DNA of 64,000 bases from Pyrobaculum islandicum DSM 4184. GTDB taxonomy: Archaea; Thermoproteota; Thermoprotei; Thermoproteales; Thermoproteaceae. A program made the position numbers and the translations under genes. Of the stretch, positions 1-7,482 are shown piece by piece. Location: NCBI RefSeq assembly GCF_000015205.1, contig NC_008701.1, forward strand, positions 1-64,000, in the 5' to 3' direction. The notes under the pieces are model-generated. The model was not told where the DNA came from, made no database searches, and saw only the letters and a program-made list of their open reading frames with translations. Numbering within the stretch: position 1 is the stretch's first letter; each line of letters opens with the position of its first letter.

Positions 1-33
1 AGCACCCCACAGACAAGCGTATCACACGTCAGA

Positions 34-1216
34 ATTCTTACTATCTTTTGATTTCTGGCCGTCGCACATCGAGACCGCCCTCCTTGACGTCATGAGAGTG
101 GCGTTTCTACTATCTTTTGATTTCTGGTTCCATGTTCTGTTGCCGTGTGAGATTCCAGCATCACAGCTGAGGTTTCTACTATCTTTTGATTTCTGGCGGC
201 GGGAAGTCCGCTGTCGAATTGCTGACCGGGGAATATGGTTTCTACTATCTTTTGATTTCTGGCGGCGGGAAGTCCGCTGTCGAATTGCTGACCGGGGAAT
301 ATGGTTTCTACTATCTTTTGATTTCTGGACCTCGTTAGTAAAGCAACGAAGAAAATGGCACAATAGAACCTATGTTTCTACTATCTTTTGATTTCTGGAC
401 GATTGTGTTTAACCCGGCGCCGTATCCAACAGAGCACATATGGTTTCTACTATCTTTTGATTTCTGGTTTAGGGTCGGTAGCGGAGCGGAGACGGGCGAC
501 GGCGATCAAGGTTTCTACTATCTTTTGATTTCTGGGTACCCGTGGGCAAGCGAATATTGGGCTATGGGGCTGTATAGAGTTTCTACCATCTTTTGATTTC
601 TGGCAAGAACTCCGCGGCAAATATGTAAAGTTGCATATCATTGATCTGTTTCTACTATCTTTTGATTTCTGGTCACACTGTCTGTGGTGAGAGTACTTTA
701 AGCCCCCCAATAGTTTCTACATATCTTTTGATTTCTGGGCCCTCAGGGCGGTTTCGGCGTCCATCATGGCGACCAGCTCGTCGTTTCTACTATCTTTTGA
801 TTTCTGGCTCTCTGCAGAGGACAGACCAAGGCTTGTCGCTCCAGATGCAACGTTTCTACTATCTTTTGATTTCTGGTTCGTGCGGACGCCGTGTAGCTTC
901 CTCGCGAGCGAGAAGTTTGTGTTTCTACTATCTTTTGATTTCTGGATGCTAAGGCGGGCGCCAGGTTTGCGGCCGGCGGCACCGTGGAGGTTTCTACTAT
1001 CTTTTGATTTCTGGCCTTAACCACGTGGCCCACGATGTCAGTCCCGATAATGTTGGTTTCTACTATCTTTTGATTTCTGGCGTGGCGGCCCTCCTCAGGG
1101 CCCTCCGCCATGAGATAGACATGTTTCTACTATCTTTTGATTTCTGGAAGAAGCGCGACGTCTGGCACAGATAGACGAGATAATACACTCAGTTTCTACT
1201 ATCTTTTGATTTCTGG
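34..1216 (-). CRISPR. CRISPR array 1 (18 repeats, 17 spacers)
   Basis: Eighteen copies of a 25-nt repeat, written on the + strand as GTTTCTAC...ATTTCTGG, start at 34, 103, 172, 238, 304, 374, 443, 511, 579, 648, 713, 783, 852, 921, 990, 1056, 1123 and 1192, with spacers of about 38-45 nt. In the likely transcribed sense the repeat ends GTAGAAAC, resembling the 8-nt crRNA 5' handle of archaeal type I/III systems, so the array should be transcribed leftward from the leader at 1217. The leftmost copy (34-58) has three mismatches, as expected at a trailer end. The copy at 579 has one substitution and the copy at 713 carries one extra A (26 nt). Two adjacent units (198-303) hold the same spacer. 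No cas gene is nearby. Confidence 0.97.
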
Positions 1217-1491
1217 GGCTTGTGTTTTTGGATCTTTTGGGTTTTTAAGTTTTTTCGTGGTTTTTTGTCTGGCCGGCGGTCGCTTTCCAACCCCTCTTTA
1301 CATTCATACATTCCTCTGTCTGAGAGACGGCGTACGCCATTCTTCGCCTTTACCATCATACACGCGCCTTAGAGATGGCGGAGACCCAGCGCCATTCTTC
1401 GCGTTTGGCTGTCTAGCCCCTTGTCTAAAGTATATTGTGTCCTTTACCGACATATATTGGAATGTTTTAATGCTTGTGGGATATCGTGGGC
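1217..1491 (-). promoter_or_regulatory. CRISPR leader 1
   Basis: Non-coding stretch between the last repeat of array 1 and the divergent gene at 1492. It is rich in T/A runs near the repeat. Reading toward the array, a TATA-like CTTAAAAA (1242-1249) lies about 25 nt before the first repeat, placing the crRNA precursor start at about 1220. Two copies of a motif like AGGCGAAGAATGGCG (1334-1349 and 1389-1404) lie 55 bp apart. A second TATA-like element (TTTTAA, 1465-1470) serves the opposite-strand gene at 1492. The whole block recurs, inverted, at 38592-38865 with long conserved stretches, which is why it is called a leader. Confidence 0.85.
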
Positions 1492-1857
1492 ATGTATCTC
1501 TACTTTGGCCGTATGAAGATAGGCCCTCTCGTGGGGTACCTCTGGCTTTTGGGCAGGCGGCTGTACCTCAAGCTGGGCTGGCGCCCTCGGGACACTGTCT
1601 ATCTCGGCTCTGTGGACGACCTTCTTGGCGTCGCCGTGAGGGTGAGGAGGCTCGTCCCGAGGCCTCTGCCCGTTAGGCAACTCGTCGCTGCGCTGGTGGA
1701 CGCCCTCAAAAAGGCCTACTACGTCGCCAGCCGGTGCCGGGACTCGCCGCGTTGGAAGATACGCGCCTGGGAGGCGGCAATGGCCATCGAATACGCCGCC
1801 TCTGCGCTGGCGATGTACTGGCCAAGCGCCGCCAAAAAGATACTAGACGACGGCTAG
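1492..1857 (+). CDS. CRISPR-leader-linked hypothetical protein, copy 1
   Basis: A 121-residue protein of unknown function. I chose ATG 1492 because the paralogue at 38226-38591 begins at the same place (GTG) and a TATA-like element lies about 25 nt upstream in both copies, indicating a leaderless mRNA. A TTG at 1474 is possible but its codons are not conserved. The protein is basic (many R and K in the first 60 residues) with a helical-looking alanine-rich C-terminus. I see no nuclease motif, zinc cluster or membrane segment. It is transcribed away from the array, with the leader between. The duplicate differs at only a few residues (for example Q/H and K/R), so both copies look maintained. 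Confidence 0.75.
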   Translation: MYLYFGRMKIGPLVGYLWLLGRRLYLKLGWRPRDTVYLGSVDDLLGVAVRVRRLVPRPLPVRQLVAALVDALKKAYYVASRCRDSPRWKIRAWEAAMAIEYAASALAMYWPSAAKKILDDG

Positions 1858-1886
1858 GGTTTTAATATGTGGGTTTTTGTTTTGTT

Positions 1887-2660
1887 GTGGCTGTTGTGGC
1901 TTTGTTAACGGATTTTGGGTTTAGGGACTATTTTGTGGCTGTTATGAAGGGGGTTATACTTTCTATAAATCCTGGGGCGCGTATCGTCGATATTACTCAC
2001 GAGGTGCCTCCGCAAGATGTTTTTACCGGCGCTTTTATCCTTAAGGCGGCTTATAGGTGGTTTCCGCCTGGCACGATTTTTGTCGCTGTGGTAGACCCTG
2101 GGGTTGGCACTGAGAGAGCTCCCCTTATTTTAAAGACGAGGAGGTATTTCTTCGTAGGTCCTGACAACGGCCTTTTGGCTCCTGCTGCTGAGGAAGACGG
2201 CGTGTTAGAGGCGTATAGGATTGAGGTGAGGCTTCCACAGCTCTCGTCGACGTTTCACGGCCGAGACGTTTTTGCGCCTGCGGCGGCCTATCTGTCGCTT
2301 GGCGTAGAGCCGCGCCTCATTGGGTCTCCTATTTCGCAGTGGAAGAGGTTGGAGATTCCAGAGGCGCGTGTTGTAGACGGCGTTGTGTACAGCCGCGTTG
2401 TGTATATAGATAGGTTTGGCAATGTATATACATCTGCGAGAAGTCTCCAGGGCGTGTCGTATGGAGAGGTTATGTGTGTAGAGACGCCTAGGGGCGTCCT
2501 CAGGGCTAGATATGTAGAGACCTATGGCAGAGTTTCGCCGGGGGAGGCGGTCTTGCTTATAAACAGCGAGGGGTATCTAGAGCTTGCGGTCGCAATGGGA
2601 AACGCCGCCGCTACATACGGCTTGAGGCCGGGAGATGAGATAAAAATCTACAGGTGTTAA
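1887..2660 (+). CDS. SAM hydroxide adenosyltransferase (DUF62 family)
   Basis: Member of the SAM-dependent chlorinase/fluorinase-like family, whose archaeal members hydrolyse S-adenosylmethionine to adenosine and methionine. Family signatures are visible: LLTDFGFRDYFV at the N-terminus with the SAM-contacting Asp, then DITHEVPPQDV, VDPGVGT, FVGPDNGL and STFHGRDVFAP. About 257 residues is normal for the family. An in-frame GTG exists at 1869, but a TATA-like TTTAATA at 1861-1867 puts the transcription start near 1887, so GTG 1887 (or 1896) is more likely. It follows the leader-linked gene directly, perhaps with its own promoter. Confidence 0.9.
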   Translation: MAVVALLTDFGFRDYFVAVMKGVILSINPGARIVDITHEVPPQDVFTGAFILKAAYRWFPPGTIFVAVVDPGVGTERAPLILKTRRYFFVGPDNGLLAPAAEEDGVLEAYRIEVRLPQLSSTFHGRDVFAPAAAYLSLGVEPRLIGSPISQWKRLEIPEARVVDGVVYSRVVYIDRFGNVYTSARSLQGVSYGEVMCVETPRGVLRARYVETYGRVSPGEAVLLINSEGYLELAVAMGNAAATYGLRPGDEIKIYRC

Positions 2661-2743
2661 AAAACGTGATGAACTTACGCCGCCGCACAGACAAGTGAAG
2701 AGGGGATAGAGACTGAACCTTCTGCCGGTTTTTAAAGATAACA

Positions 2744-2880
2744 AACGGCCCCCTCCCAGCACGGCGGTTTCCCGGGCCCTCGCGGAGCCCAGTACTCCCG
2801 TCCGCGGCGCCGGCCTTAACTTCCGGGTTCTGATGAGTCCGGGTGTAGCACCGGCGCCTATGGCCGGGTTAGGGGCCGGT
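2744..2880 (-). rRNA. rrf: 5S ribosomal RNA
   Basis: On the minus strand this GC-rich segment shows archaeal 5S features: a terminal helix pairing CGGCCCC near 2872-2878 with GGGGCCG near 2746-2752, the conserved loop A/helix III region CCCGGACTCATCAGA, the nearly universal GGAAGTTAAG, and GGGAGTACTGGG in the loop E region. A TATA box (TTTATAAA, minus strand, about 2899-2906) lies about 25 nt upstream of the 5' end. A T-rich stretch follows the 3' end. It stands alone, not next to 16S/23S genes, as is common in Crenarchaeota. Ends are placed to within a few nucleotides. Between 2881 and 2999 there is only this promoter and another TATA-like motif on the + strand near 2925 with no gene I can support. 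Confidence 0.93.
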
Positions 2881-2999
2881 GGCATAGTATCTGGCTGTTT
2901 ATAAATTTTTTGCCTTAATGTTTATAAAGGGGGGCGTCTATTGTGTTGGAGTTGAGCGGCCCGCCTGGGCCACTATGAAGACTCCGCGTACGCCAGTGG

Positions 3000-3623
3000 C
3001 TAAGGCGCGTTTTCCACTCTTACGCTAGTTATATAGTCTATTGTAATTTCATAATTCCAAGCTGTAGATGGGGCGCCGCGTTGTATAGAAAATTTTGTAG
3101 ACGCCGTCAGATAGCCTCCGCAGTATATATTGACTAGGTAGTCTGTGGCGGGGGCTTGGTATAGTCTTATAGAGCCGTCTGACGCAGTAGAGATAAACAC
3201 GTCGACCCATCTGCCTCTGGTGGCGGCATCTATAACTCTGGCGTAGCAACCCGCCGCCGGTCTCCCCCCGGCCTCTTTTACTACGACAGTGACGGGGTAG
3301 GCCCAAGTCCTAATTTTTCCGCCTGTCGGCTCGCCTAGCTCAACTATATCGCGTAACACAGCGCTGTCGTATATCCAAATCACCTGGCCGGCTGCTATCT
3401 CTCTAGGCGACGCGATCCCCCAGGCCACTCTAAGCACATATCCAGGCCGCCAGGGGAGGCCATATAGCGTCTCTCCGCCGAATATATAAGTTAGGGCGAC
3501 TAACGACCCCTCCTCGTCAAATACGGCCGCGGTGCCGTAGGCGAGAGGTCTGTCGTTCCAATCTCTAACTCCAAGAGCCGCCGCGGCTATGGCTAAAAAC
3601 AAGGCGGCTAGGAGATGTTTCAC
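3000..3623 (-). CDS. Secreted hypothetical protein
   Basis: A 207-residue protein that starts with a Sec-type signal: MKHLLAAL followed by an alanine/leucine-rich core ending near residue 17. The mature part is rich in Tyr, Trp, Thr and Val and reads like a beta-sandwich extracellular domain, with two Cys (in GCYAR and YCGGY) that could form a disulfide. I recognise no catalytic motif. It stands alone and is divergent from the epimerase-like gene at 3668. Confidence 0.7.
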   Translation of the reverse strand: MKHLLAALFLAIAAAALGVRDWNDRPLAYGTAAVFDEEGSLVALTYIFGGETLYGLPWRPGYVLRVAWGIASPREIAAGQVIWIYDSAVLRDIVELGEPTGGKIRTWAYPVTVVVKEAGGRPAAGCYARVIDAATRGRWVDVFISTASDGSIRLYQAPATDYLVNIYCGGYLTASTKFSIQRGAPSTAWNYEITIDYITSVRVENAP

Positions 3624-3667
3624 AACACCTCCCCGCCACTTTTTAAAATATCTTTCCGCTATGTGAC

Positions 3668-4570
3668 ATGCGTATTCTTATCTTCGGAGGCCTCGGCTTT
3701 ATAGGGGCGAACCTAGCCGAGGCTCTGTCGGAGTATGAGCTGTACGTAGCCCACAGGCCTGGGTCTAGAGAGGCTAAGCCGCAAGTAGCCCGCTTCGTGG
3801 CCCAGTACGCCACCCTTCTGGAGTATACTGACCCCGCGACGGCGTTTGAAAAGACAAGGCCCCACGTCGTTATAAACCTCGTGGGGCAGTACTACGGCAG
3901 GTCCCAGGAGCTGTGGCAGGCAAACGCCGAGTTCCCCCGCCTCCTCTGCGACGCCGCGAGGAGGGCGGGCTGGCGCGGCAAGGTGGTGCACTTCTCAGCG
4001 GCTACTGTCAGAGGGCCCGTGGGGGCCATAATCGAGGAGGAAGAGCTCCACCTCCACGGCGTGGTGCCAGACAACGACTTCGACCGGTCGAAGGCAGCCG
4101 GCGAGGAGGCCGTCGCAAATTGCTTCAACGACTGGGTGATAGTGCGCCCGGCCTTAGTATACGGCAGGTTTAACACACACCCCGAGTGGGTGACCCTCAC
4201 GCGGTTTGTCAAAAGGGGGGTCGCCCCCATGTTAAAGGCCAGGGTGTCTGCCATATCTGTCAGAGAGCTGGCCAAGGTGGTGAAGGCGTCGCTGGCCTTG
4301 GCCAGGCAGTACTTCTTCGCGACAGAGTGCCAGCCGAGGCCGCTGTCGGAGTTCGTAAGAGCTATCGCAAAGGCCTTGGGAAGGCGTGTGGTTCCAATCC
4401 CAATCCCCACCGCTGTATTGCACATAGCGGCGTCTCCCGAGTTTAAGAGACACCTCCCCTATCTAGACAAGGCCTTTAGTTGTGAAAAAATGAGGCGCCT
4501 ACTCGGCCTAGAGCCCAGGCCTAACTTCGAGACGGAGGTAAGGGAGATGGTAGAAAGTATCAATGTTTAA
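3668..4570 (+). CDS. NAD-dependent epimerase/dehydratase family protein (extended SDR)
   Basis: A 300-residue Rossmann protein. The nucleotide-binding motif GGLGFIGANLAEAL is at residues 7-20 and the NLVGQYYG region lies near residue 75. The usual YxxxK active site is not clear: the expected position reads DFDRSKAAGE, so Tyr is replaced and only the Lys remains. This resembles the atypical SDRs of the NDUFA9/complex-I-assembly type more than sugar epimerases. The substrate cannot be predicted. The start ATG 3668 has a TATA-like TTTTTAAAATA about 25 nt upstream. Confidence 0.8.
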   Translation: MRILIFGGLGFIGANLAEALSEYELYVAHRPGSREAKPQVARFVAQYATLLEYTDPATAFEKTRPHVVINLVGQYYGRSQELWQANAEFPRLLCDAARRAGWRGKVVHFSAATVRGPVGAIIEEEELHLHGVVPDNDFDRSKAAGEEAVANCFNDWVIVRPALVYGRFNTHPEWVTLTRFVKRGVAPMLKARVSAISVRELAKVVKASLALARQYFFATECQPRPLSEFVRAIAKALGRRVVPIPIPTAVLHIAASPEFKRHLPYLDKAFSCEKMRRLLGLEPRPNFETEVREMVESINV

Positions 4571-4683
4571 ATTGTAGTATATGTACTAAAGTATGGCTTT
4601 TCAAGTTGTTTTTATTTTTAAGAGATGTCCTCTCCCCGACCTCCTTAGACTTAAGTGGTGGGGCTGCGTCCCCCTATCTCTTT

Positions 4684-4818
4684 CTTGGCCCCTCCCTGGG
4701 GGACTTGGGGGCCCGCCCCGGGTACACCGGGGCGAGAGGGCGGGTCATACGGGGGACGTGGCGCCAAGTCATTAACTTTCCCCATCTTCGCGCCCCCGTC
4801 GGCCGCCCCGGGGCCAAG
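4684..4818 (-). ncRNA. Candidate omega RNA (reRNA) or other structured RNA next to TnpB
   Basis: A GC-rich non-coding block just downstream of the tnpB stop codon. On the minus strand it is closed by CTTGGCCCC/GGGGCCAAG (4810-4818 with 4684-4692). Inside are ACGGGGG pairing with CCCCCGT and a strong hairpin with arms CGCCCCGG and CCGGGGCG. A TATA-like element (4835-4842, minus strand) lies about 25 nt before the first stem. TnpB guide RNAs are known to arise from the 3' end and downstream flank of tnpB, so position and strand fit. The strand is inferred: a + strand TATA-like CTTAAGT at 4650-4656 would also fit a + strand transcript. Confidence 0.5.
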
Positions 4819-4828
4819 TAGATGTCGT

Positions 4829-6109
4829 TCATGAGTAAAAAGTAGTTACGAGATTAAAAGTGTGATGGTTCGGAGTGGGGAAAGTGGGTTGTTTTGTCTT
4901 CTCTATCAGCTCTTGATACTTCTTCTCTGCCCATATCATGGGGACGTTGTCTCTATGTGCCCCGAAACCGCAAGAGGGACAATGCATTCGCCTGTTCCTC
5001 AGCTCCTCCATCTTCGCACCGCACTTCGGACAGATGGTTGAATACAGCCGTTCCTCCACATACGGCAGTCCGTACCACTGCGCGAGCGCTTGCAAACGTC
5101 TCCTCAACTGCCCAAGCCCGTCTAGGAAGTGCTTCTTCACGCCGTTTCCGCCCCTCTCCTTCAACTCCCGGTAGGTGTCGTCCTCCACTGCGTCAACTAC
5201 GACGGCGGCTTGGTGCTCCCTCGCAAGCTTTATGATCTCGCGGGCGGCGTTTATAACGACGTCGCGGATTACGCCGTAGCGCTTTGTCTCAAGTTTCCAC
5301 AGTTGTCTCTGGATGTCCAACGCTCTACGCGGATCCCTGTCTTCATCTACACGTGCAAGAGCTCTGCTTAATTGACTTATGTGGGCGTGGATCTTCTCAA
5401 GCTTCCGTATCCGCTCTTTCTTGGGGAACTTCAATAGCTCCACGACACGACCGTCGGCCACGAGACCAACCTTTACGTAGTGGTCTAGGCGGTTGACGTC
5501 AACAACGACAAGCGCCTTGGGCTCCACCGGCGCCACCTCTCTAGCGAAGACTAGGGCGATGTACAAGCCGCCGTAAGTAGGATCCTTGCCCCTCCTTACG
5601 TCAACGCCCAAATATGCCAACTTGAGTTTGGCGCCTTCCTGTAGTCTCTCTCTTATCCAAGAGATGCTGCCCTTCTTCAACTCGACGGCAAAAGGCGGTA
5701 TGCCCAACTTCCGCACTCTGAGAACGCCGCTCTTTAGGTCGACGAAGACTGCCCTACTCATATCTTTCTCGTTTTCAACCCTAAGTTGGGTGCTCAACGG
5801 AATTGCCTGTTGAAACACTGTATCGTGCCAGAGGAACTTGGCATATCTCACAAGAGCTCTCCCAAGCCCGTATTTGGGGAATATCTCCTCGATAATCCGG
5901 TGCGCCAACTCCCGCCTGTCTGGCGTGAGGTGTCTGTCCAACTCCTCCGCCGTGAGTCTGGGCTCCTCTTGCCCCGTCAACTCTTTCAACAGTCTTTTGA
6001 CGTACTCCTCTGCCGCCAAGTGCATTCTTGTCACAAGGTCAAGGACGTCCGGCCGCTCTTCGATGAGTTTCCAGGGGATTTCCACCTTCAGTGTTCTGTA
6101 TGCGTACAT
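4829..6109 (-). CDS. tnpB: TnpB/OrfB-type RNA-guided nuclease (IS605/IS1341-like)
   Basis: A 426-residue TnpB-like protein. The split RuvC nuclease residues are visible: Asp in VVVDVNRLDHY, Glu in VVVDAVEDDTY and Asp in GAHRDNVPMIW. A four-Cys zinc ribbon (CPKCGAK...CPSCGFG) lies before the last Asp, as in the family. I chose ATG 6109 because the upstream extension of the frame is arginine-rich and non-homologous and a TATA box lies at 6145-6152. All catalytic positions are intact, so it may be active. There is no tnpA transposase next to it, so it is a solo IS1341-type copy. Its insertion ends could not be defined. Confidence 0.9.
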   Translation of the reverse strand: MYAYRTLKVEIPWKLIEERPDVLDLVTRMHLAAEEYVKRLLKELTGQEEPRLTAEELDRHLTPDRRELAHRIIEEIFPKYGLGRALVRYAKFLWHDTVFQQAIPLSTQLRVENEKDMSRAVFVDLKSGVLRVRKLGIPPFAVELKKGSISWIRERLQEGAKLKLAYLGVDVRRGKDPTYGGLYIALVFAREVAPVEPKALVVVDVNRLDHYVKVGLVADGRVVELLKFPKKERIRKLEKIHAHISQLSRALARVDEDRDPRRALDIQRQLWKLETKRYGVIRDVVINAAREIIKLAREHQAAVVVDAVEDDTYRELKERGGNGVKKHFLDGLGQLRRRLQALAQWYGLPYVEERLYSTICPKCGAKMEELRNRRMHCPSCGFGAHRDNVPMIWAEKKYQELIEKTKQPTFPTPNHHTFNLVTTFYS

Positions 6110-6215
6110 GGCCTTGTATGTGGTGGGGCTGAAATCTCTGTTGGTTATAAAAGGCGCATGGGGGCAAGCCGGAAGTTTTACAAGACAAACCCACGGCGTT
6201 GTGCCCCGCCTCTCC

Positions 6216-6419
6216 TCAGAGCCTGCGAAACACCGACCCCCCGCCCTTCTTCCCCGGCGTTGAGAGACGCGTGCCGGCCATGTTGCTAATCTTCGCCGCC
6301 ACAAGAGCAATCGTTGTCATAAGCAACGTGTTGACACCCGCCGGCGTTATACGCCGCTGTTGCCGCCCCCAAGTCCAATTCATACCGGCGATACCCACCG
6401 CCGTACCGACGGCGCTCAC
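6216..6419 (-). CDS. Small membrane protein (hypothetical)
   Basis: A 67-residue ORF with two hydrophobic stretches separated by a basic loop (WGRQQRRITP) and a basic C-terminus. I chose GTG 6419 because a TATA-like GTTAAAAAAC lies about 25 nt upstream (near 6442-6450). The open frame continues to 6506 without a better signal. It lies directly upstream of tnpB in the same direction. The two-helix hairpin form resembles small channel-like or pilin-like proteins, but no family is recognised. Confidence 0.45.
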   Translation of the reverse strand: MSAVGTAVGIAGMNWTWGRQQRRITPAGVNTLLMTTIALVAAKISNMAGTRLSTPGKKGGGSVFRRL

Positions 6420-6503
6420 GGCGATAATCGCCGTAAACCCGTTTTTTAACCCACCCACACCTCTAAACAACGCAACCACACACCACTTCCCACTCCCTCG
6501 GCT

Positions 6504-6536
6504 CACCTGCCTGACGTCGTCGCTGTCAGGCAGGTG
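6504..6536. promoter_or_regulatory. Perfect 12-bp inverted repeat (hairpin or operator)
   Basis: CACCTGCCTGAC at 6504-6515 and its exact reverse complement at 6525-6536, separated by 9 nt. It sits in the gap upstream of the small membrane protein and before the + strand gene at 6710. It could be an operator, an RNA hairpin or an insertion-element end. Confidence 0.55.
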
Positions 6537-6709
6537 TGTGAAAGGAGTTGAAAGGTTGTTTCTGACTTTTTGTATGGTCCGCTGTTATTTGTGGTTGGAC
6601 TCGCCGCTGTGGCGGTCAGTGACATTGCGTTGGCTCTGTCCAACCTCGTCGTGGTATATAAAGGGGCTTTGCCATCACCTCTCTTTCAGACTGCCCCGGC
6701 GTTGAGAGG

Positions 6710-6877
6710 GTGTTGGACCTACGGCGTTATATAGAGGGGAAGTTTGTAGTTTTAGTTGGCGATAGAGAGCTGGCCGAGAGACTCGGCGTGGCGCACGCCA
6801 CGGTAGAAGAGGTAGAGAGGTTTCTGGCTTGGCTCTCGCGGGAGGTGCCGCTGGTCTTTAAGCCATATCTCCAGTAA
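6710..6877 (+). CDS. Truncated paralogue of a small Rossmann-like protein
   Basis: About 55 residues from GTG 6710. The segment EGKFVVLVGDRELAERLGV is nearly the same as one in the 76-residue protein at 20302, and the C-terminal helix aligns with it and with the 72-residue protein at 24739. The N-terminal half of those relatives is missing: a TATA box at 6652-6663 and an in-frame stop at 6659 leave no room. It is probably a shortened, perhaps decaying, copy. Function is unknown. Confidence 0.45.
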   Translation: MLDLRRYIEGKFVVLVGDRELAERLGVAHATVEEVERFLAWLSREVPLVFKPYLQ

Positions 6878-6906
6878 CTTTTATATAGAGGTGGCTCCCG
6901 TGGGGC

Positions 6907-7482
6907 GTGAGTTTTGAGAAAAACCTCCTGGAGAGAATCGCCTCCTATATACCGGGGTACGCAGGGTATAAGGAGAAGGAGGTGAGGAGGGAGACAGACG
7001 CCCTTGTTAGACGACACGTCGCGTCTATACTGTCCGCCGCCGCGGCTCAACTGACGCTGGGCCCCGCCGAGGCTAGGGCCGTGGCGGCGAACCCAGAGGC
7101 GAGGTTCCTCTGGGACTCCGTAAAGGCGGCTCTCGACAGAGTGACTCAGAAGATAGACAAGGCGCAACACGGCTACTCTGGCTTCTTCGACCTGGCTAAG
7201 GTAGACGAGTCGGTCCTCGAGGAGGTCTACAGACACGACCTAACGCTTGTGGAGACGGCGAAGAAAGTGGCTGAGACAGTTTCCTCTCTAAAGGCGCTGA
7301 GGCCTCTCTCCCAGGAATGGCTCGACGCGCTTAGGCAGATCCTCGCCCAGCTCCAGAGTCTCGACTCGGCGGTGGACGAGCGCAATAGGATACTAGACGC
7401 CATAAAGACGCCTCCGCAGCCCCAGTGGGAGTCCGGCGGGAGGAAGAGGGGGCTTTTAGACAGGCTTTTTAAGAGGACATAG
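6907..7482 (+). CDS. Helical cytoplasmic protein (hypothetical)
   Basis: A 191-residue, almost entirely helical and charged protein with no signal peptide or membrane segment. The N-terminus reads YIPGYAGYKEKEVRRETD, and the C-terminus ends in a basic tail (RKRGLLDRLFKRT). A TATA-like TTTATATAG lies about 24 nt before GTG 6907, so the mRNA is probably leaderless. It overlaps the ZIP transporter tail to tail by 14 bp. Genes with this N-terminal YIPGYxGYK pattern occur near SPFH or phage-shock-like membrane proteins in other prokaryotes, and an SPFH gene begins at 8263. A role beside it is a guess. Confidence 0.7.
   Translation: MSFEKNLLERIASYIPGYAGYKEKEVRRETDALVRRHVASILSAAAAQLTLGPAEARAVAANPEARFLWDSVKAALDRVTQKIDKAQHGYSGFFDLAKVDESVLEEVYRHDLTLVETAKKVAETVSSLKALRPLSQEWLDALRQILAQLQSLDSAVDERNRILDAIKTPPQPQWESGGRKRGLLDRLFKRT

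Larger units (their letters stand above)
1217..1857 (+). repeat. Long inverted repeat, copy 1 (leader plus small gene)
   Basis: This ~640-bp block matches 38226-38865 in inverse orientation. By eye the coding half is highly similar and the leader half has several near-identical blocks, including about 39 bp next to the repeats. Similarity stops at the stop codon of the small gene (1857) on one side and continues into the CRISPR repeats on the other. With the arrays included, the two copies form a very large inverted repeat around 36 kb of chromosome. Confidence 0.85.

Noticed and set aside
22-1111. Several long open frames on both strands inside the CRISPR array
   Set aside because: They arise because the 25-nt repeat has few stops; their translations repeat FLLSFDFW or QKSKDSRN and have no protein character.
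1137-1676. Plus-strand 179-codon frame across the leader
   Set aside because: It starts in a CRISPR repeat, crosses the leader promoter and overlaps the conserved 121-residue gene in another frame; the frame is not kept in the second copy of the block.
2577-2885. Minus-strand 102-codon frame
   Set aside because: It lies across the 5S rRNA gene, whose conserved sequence and pairing explain the region.
4640-4830. RNase P or SRP RNA at the GC-rich block after tnpB
   Set aside because: I looked for the universal P4 strands and the SRP domain IV loop on both strands and found neither; a TnpB-linked RNA explains the place better.
4894-6289. Plus-strand frames opposite tnpB
   Set aside because: Antisense shadows of a well-conserved coding region; no motifs.
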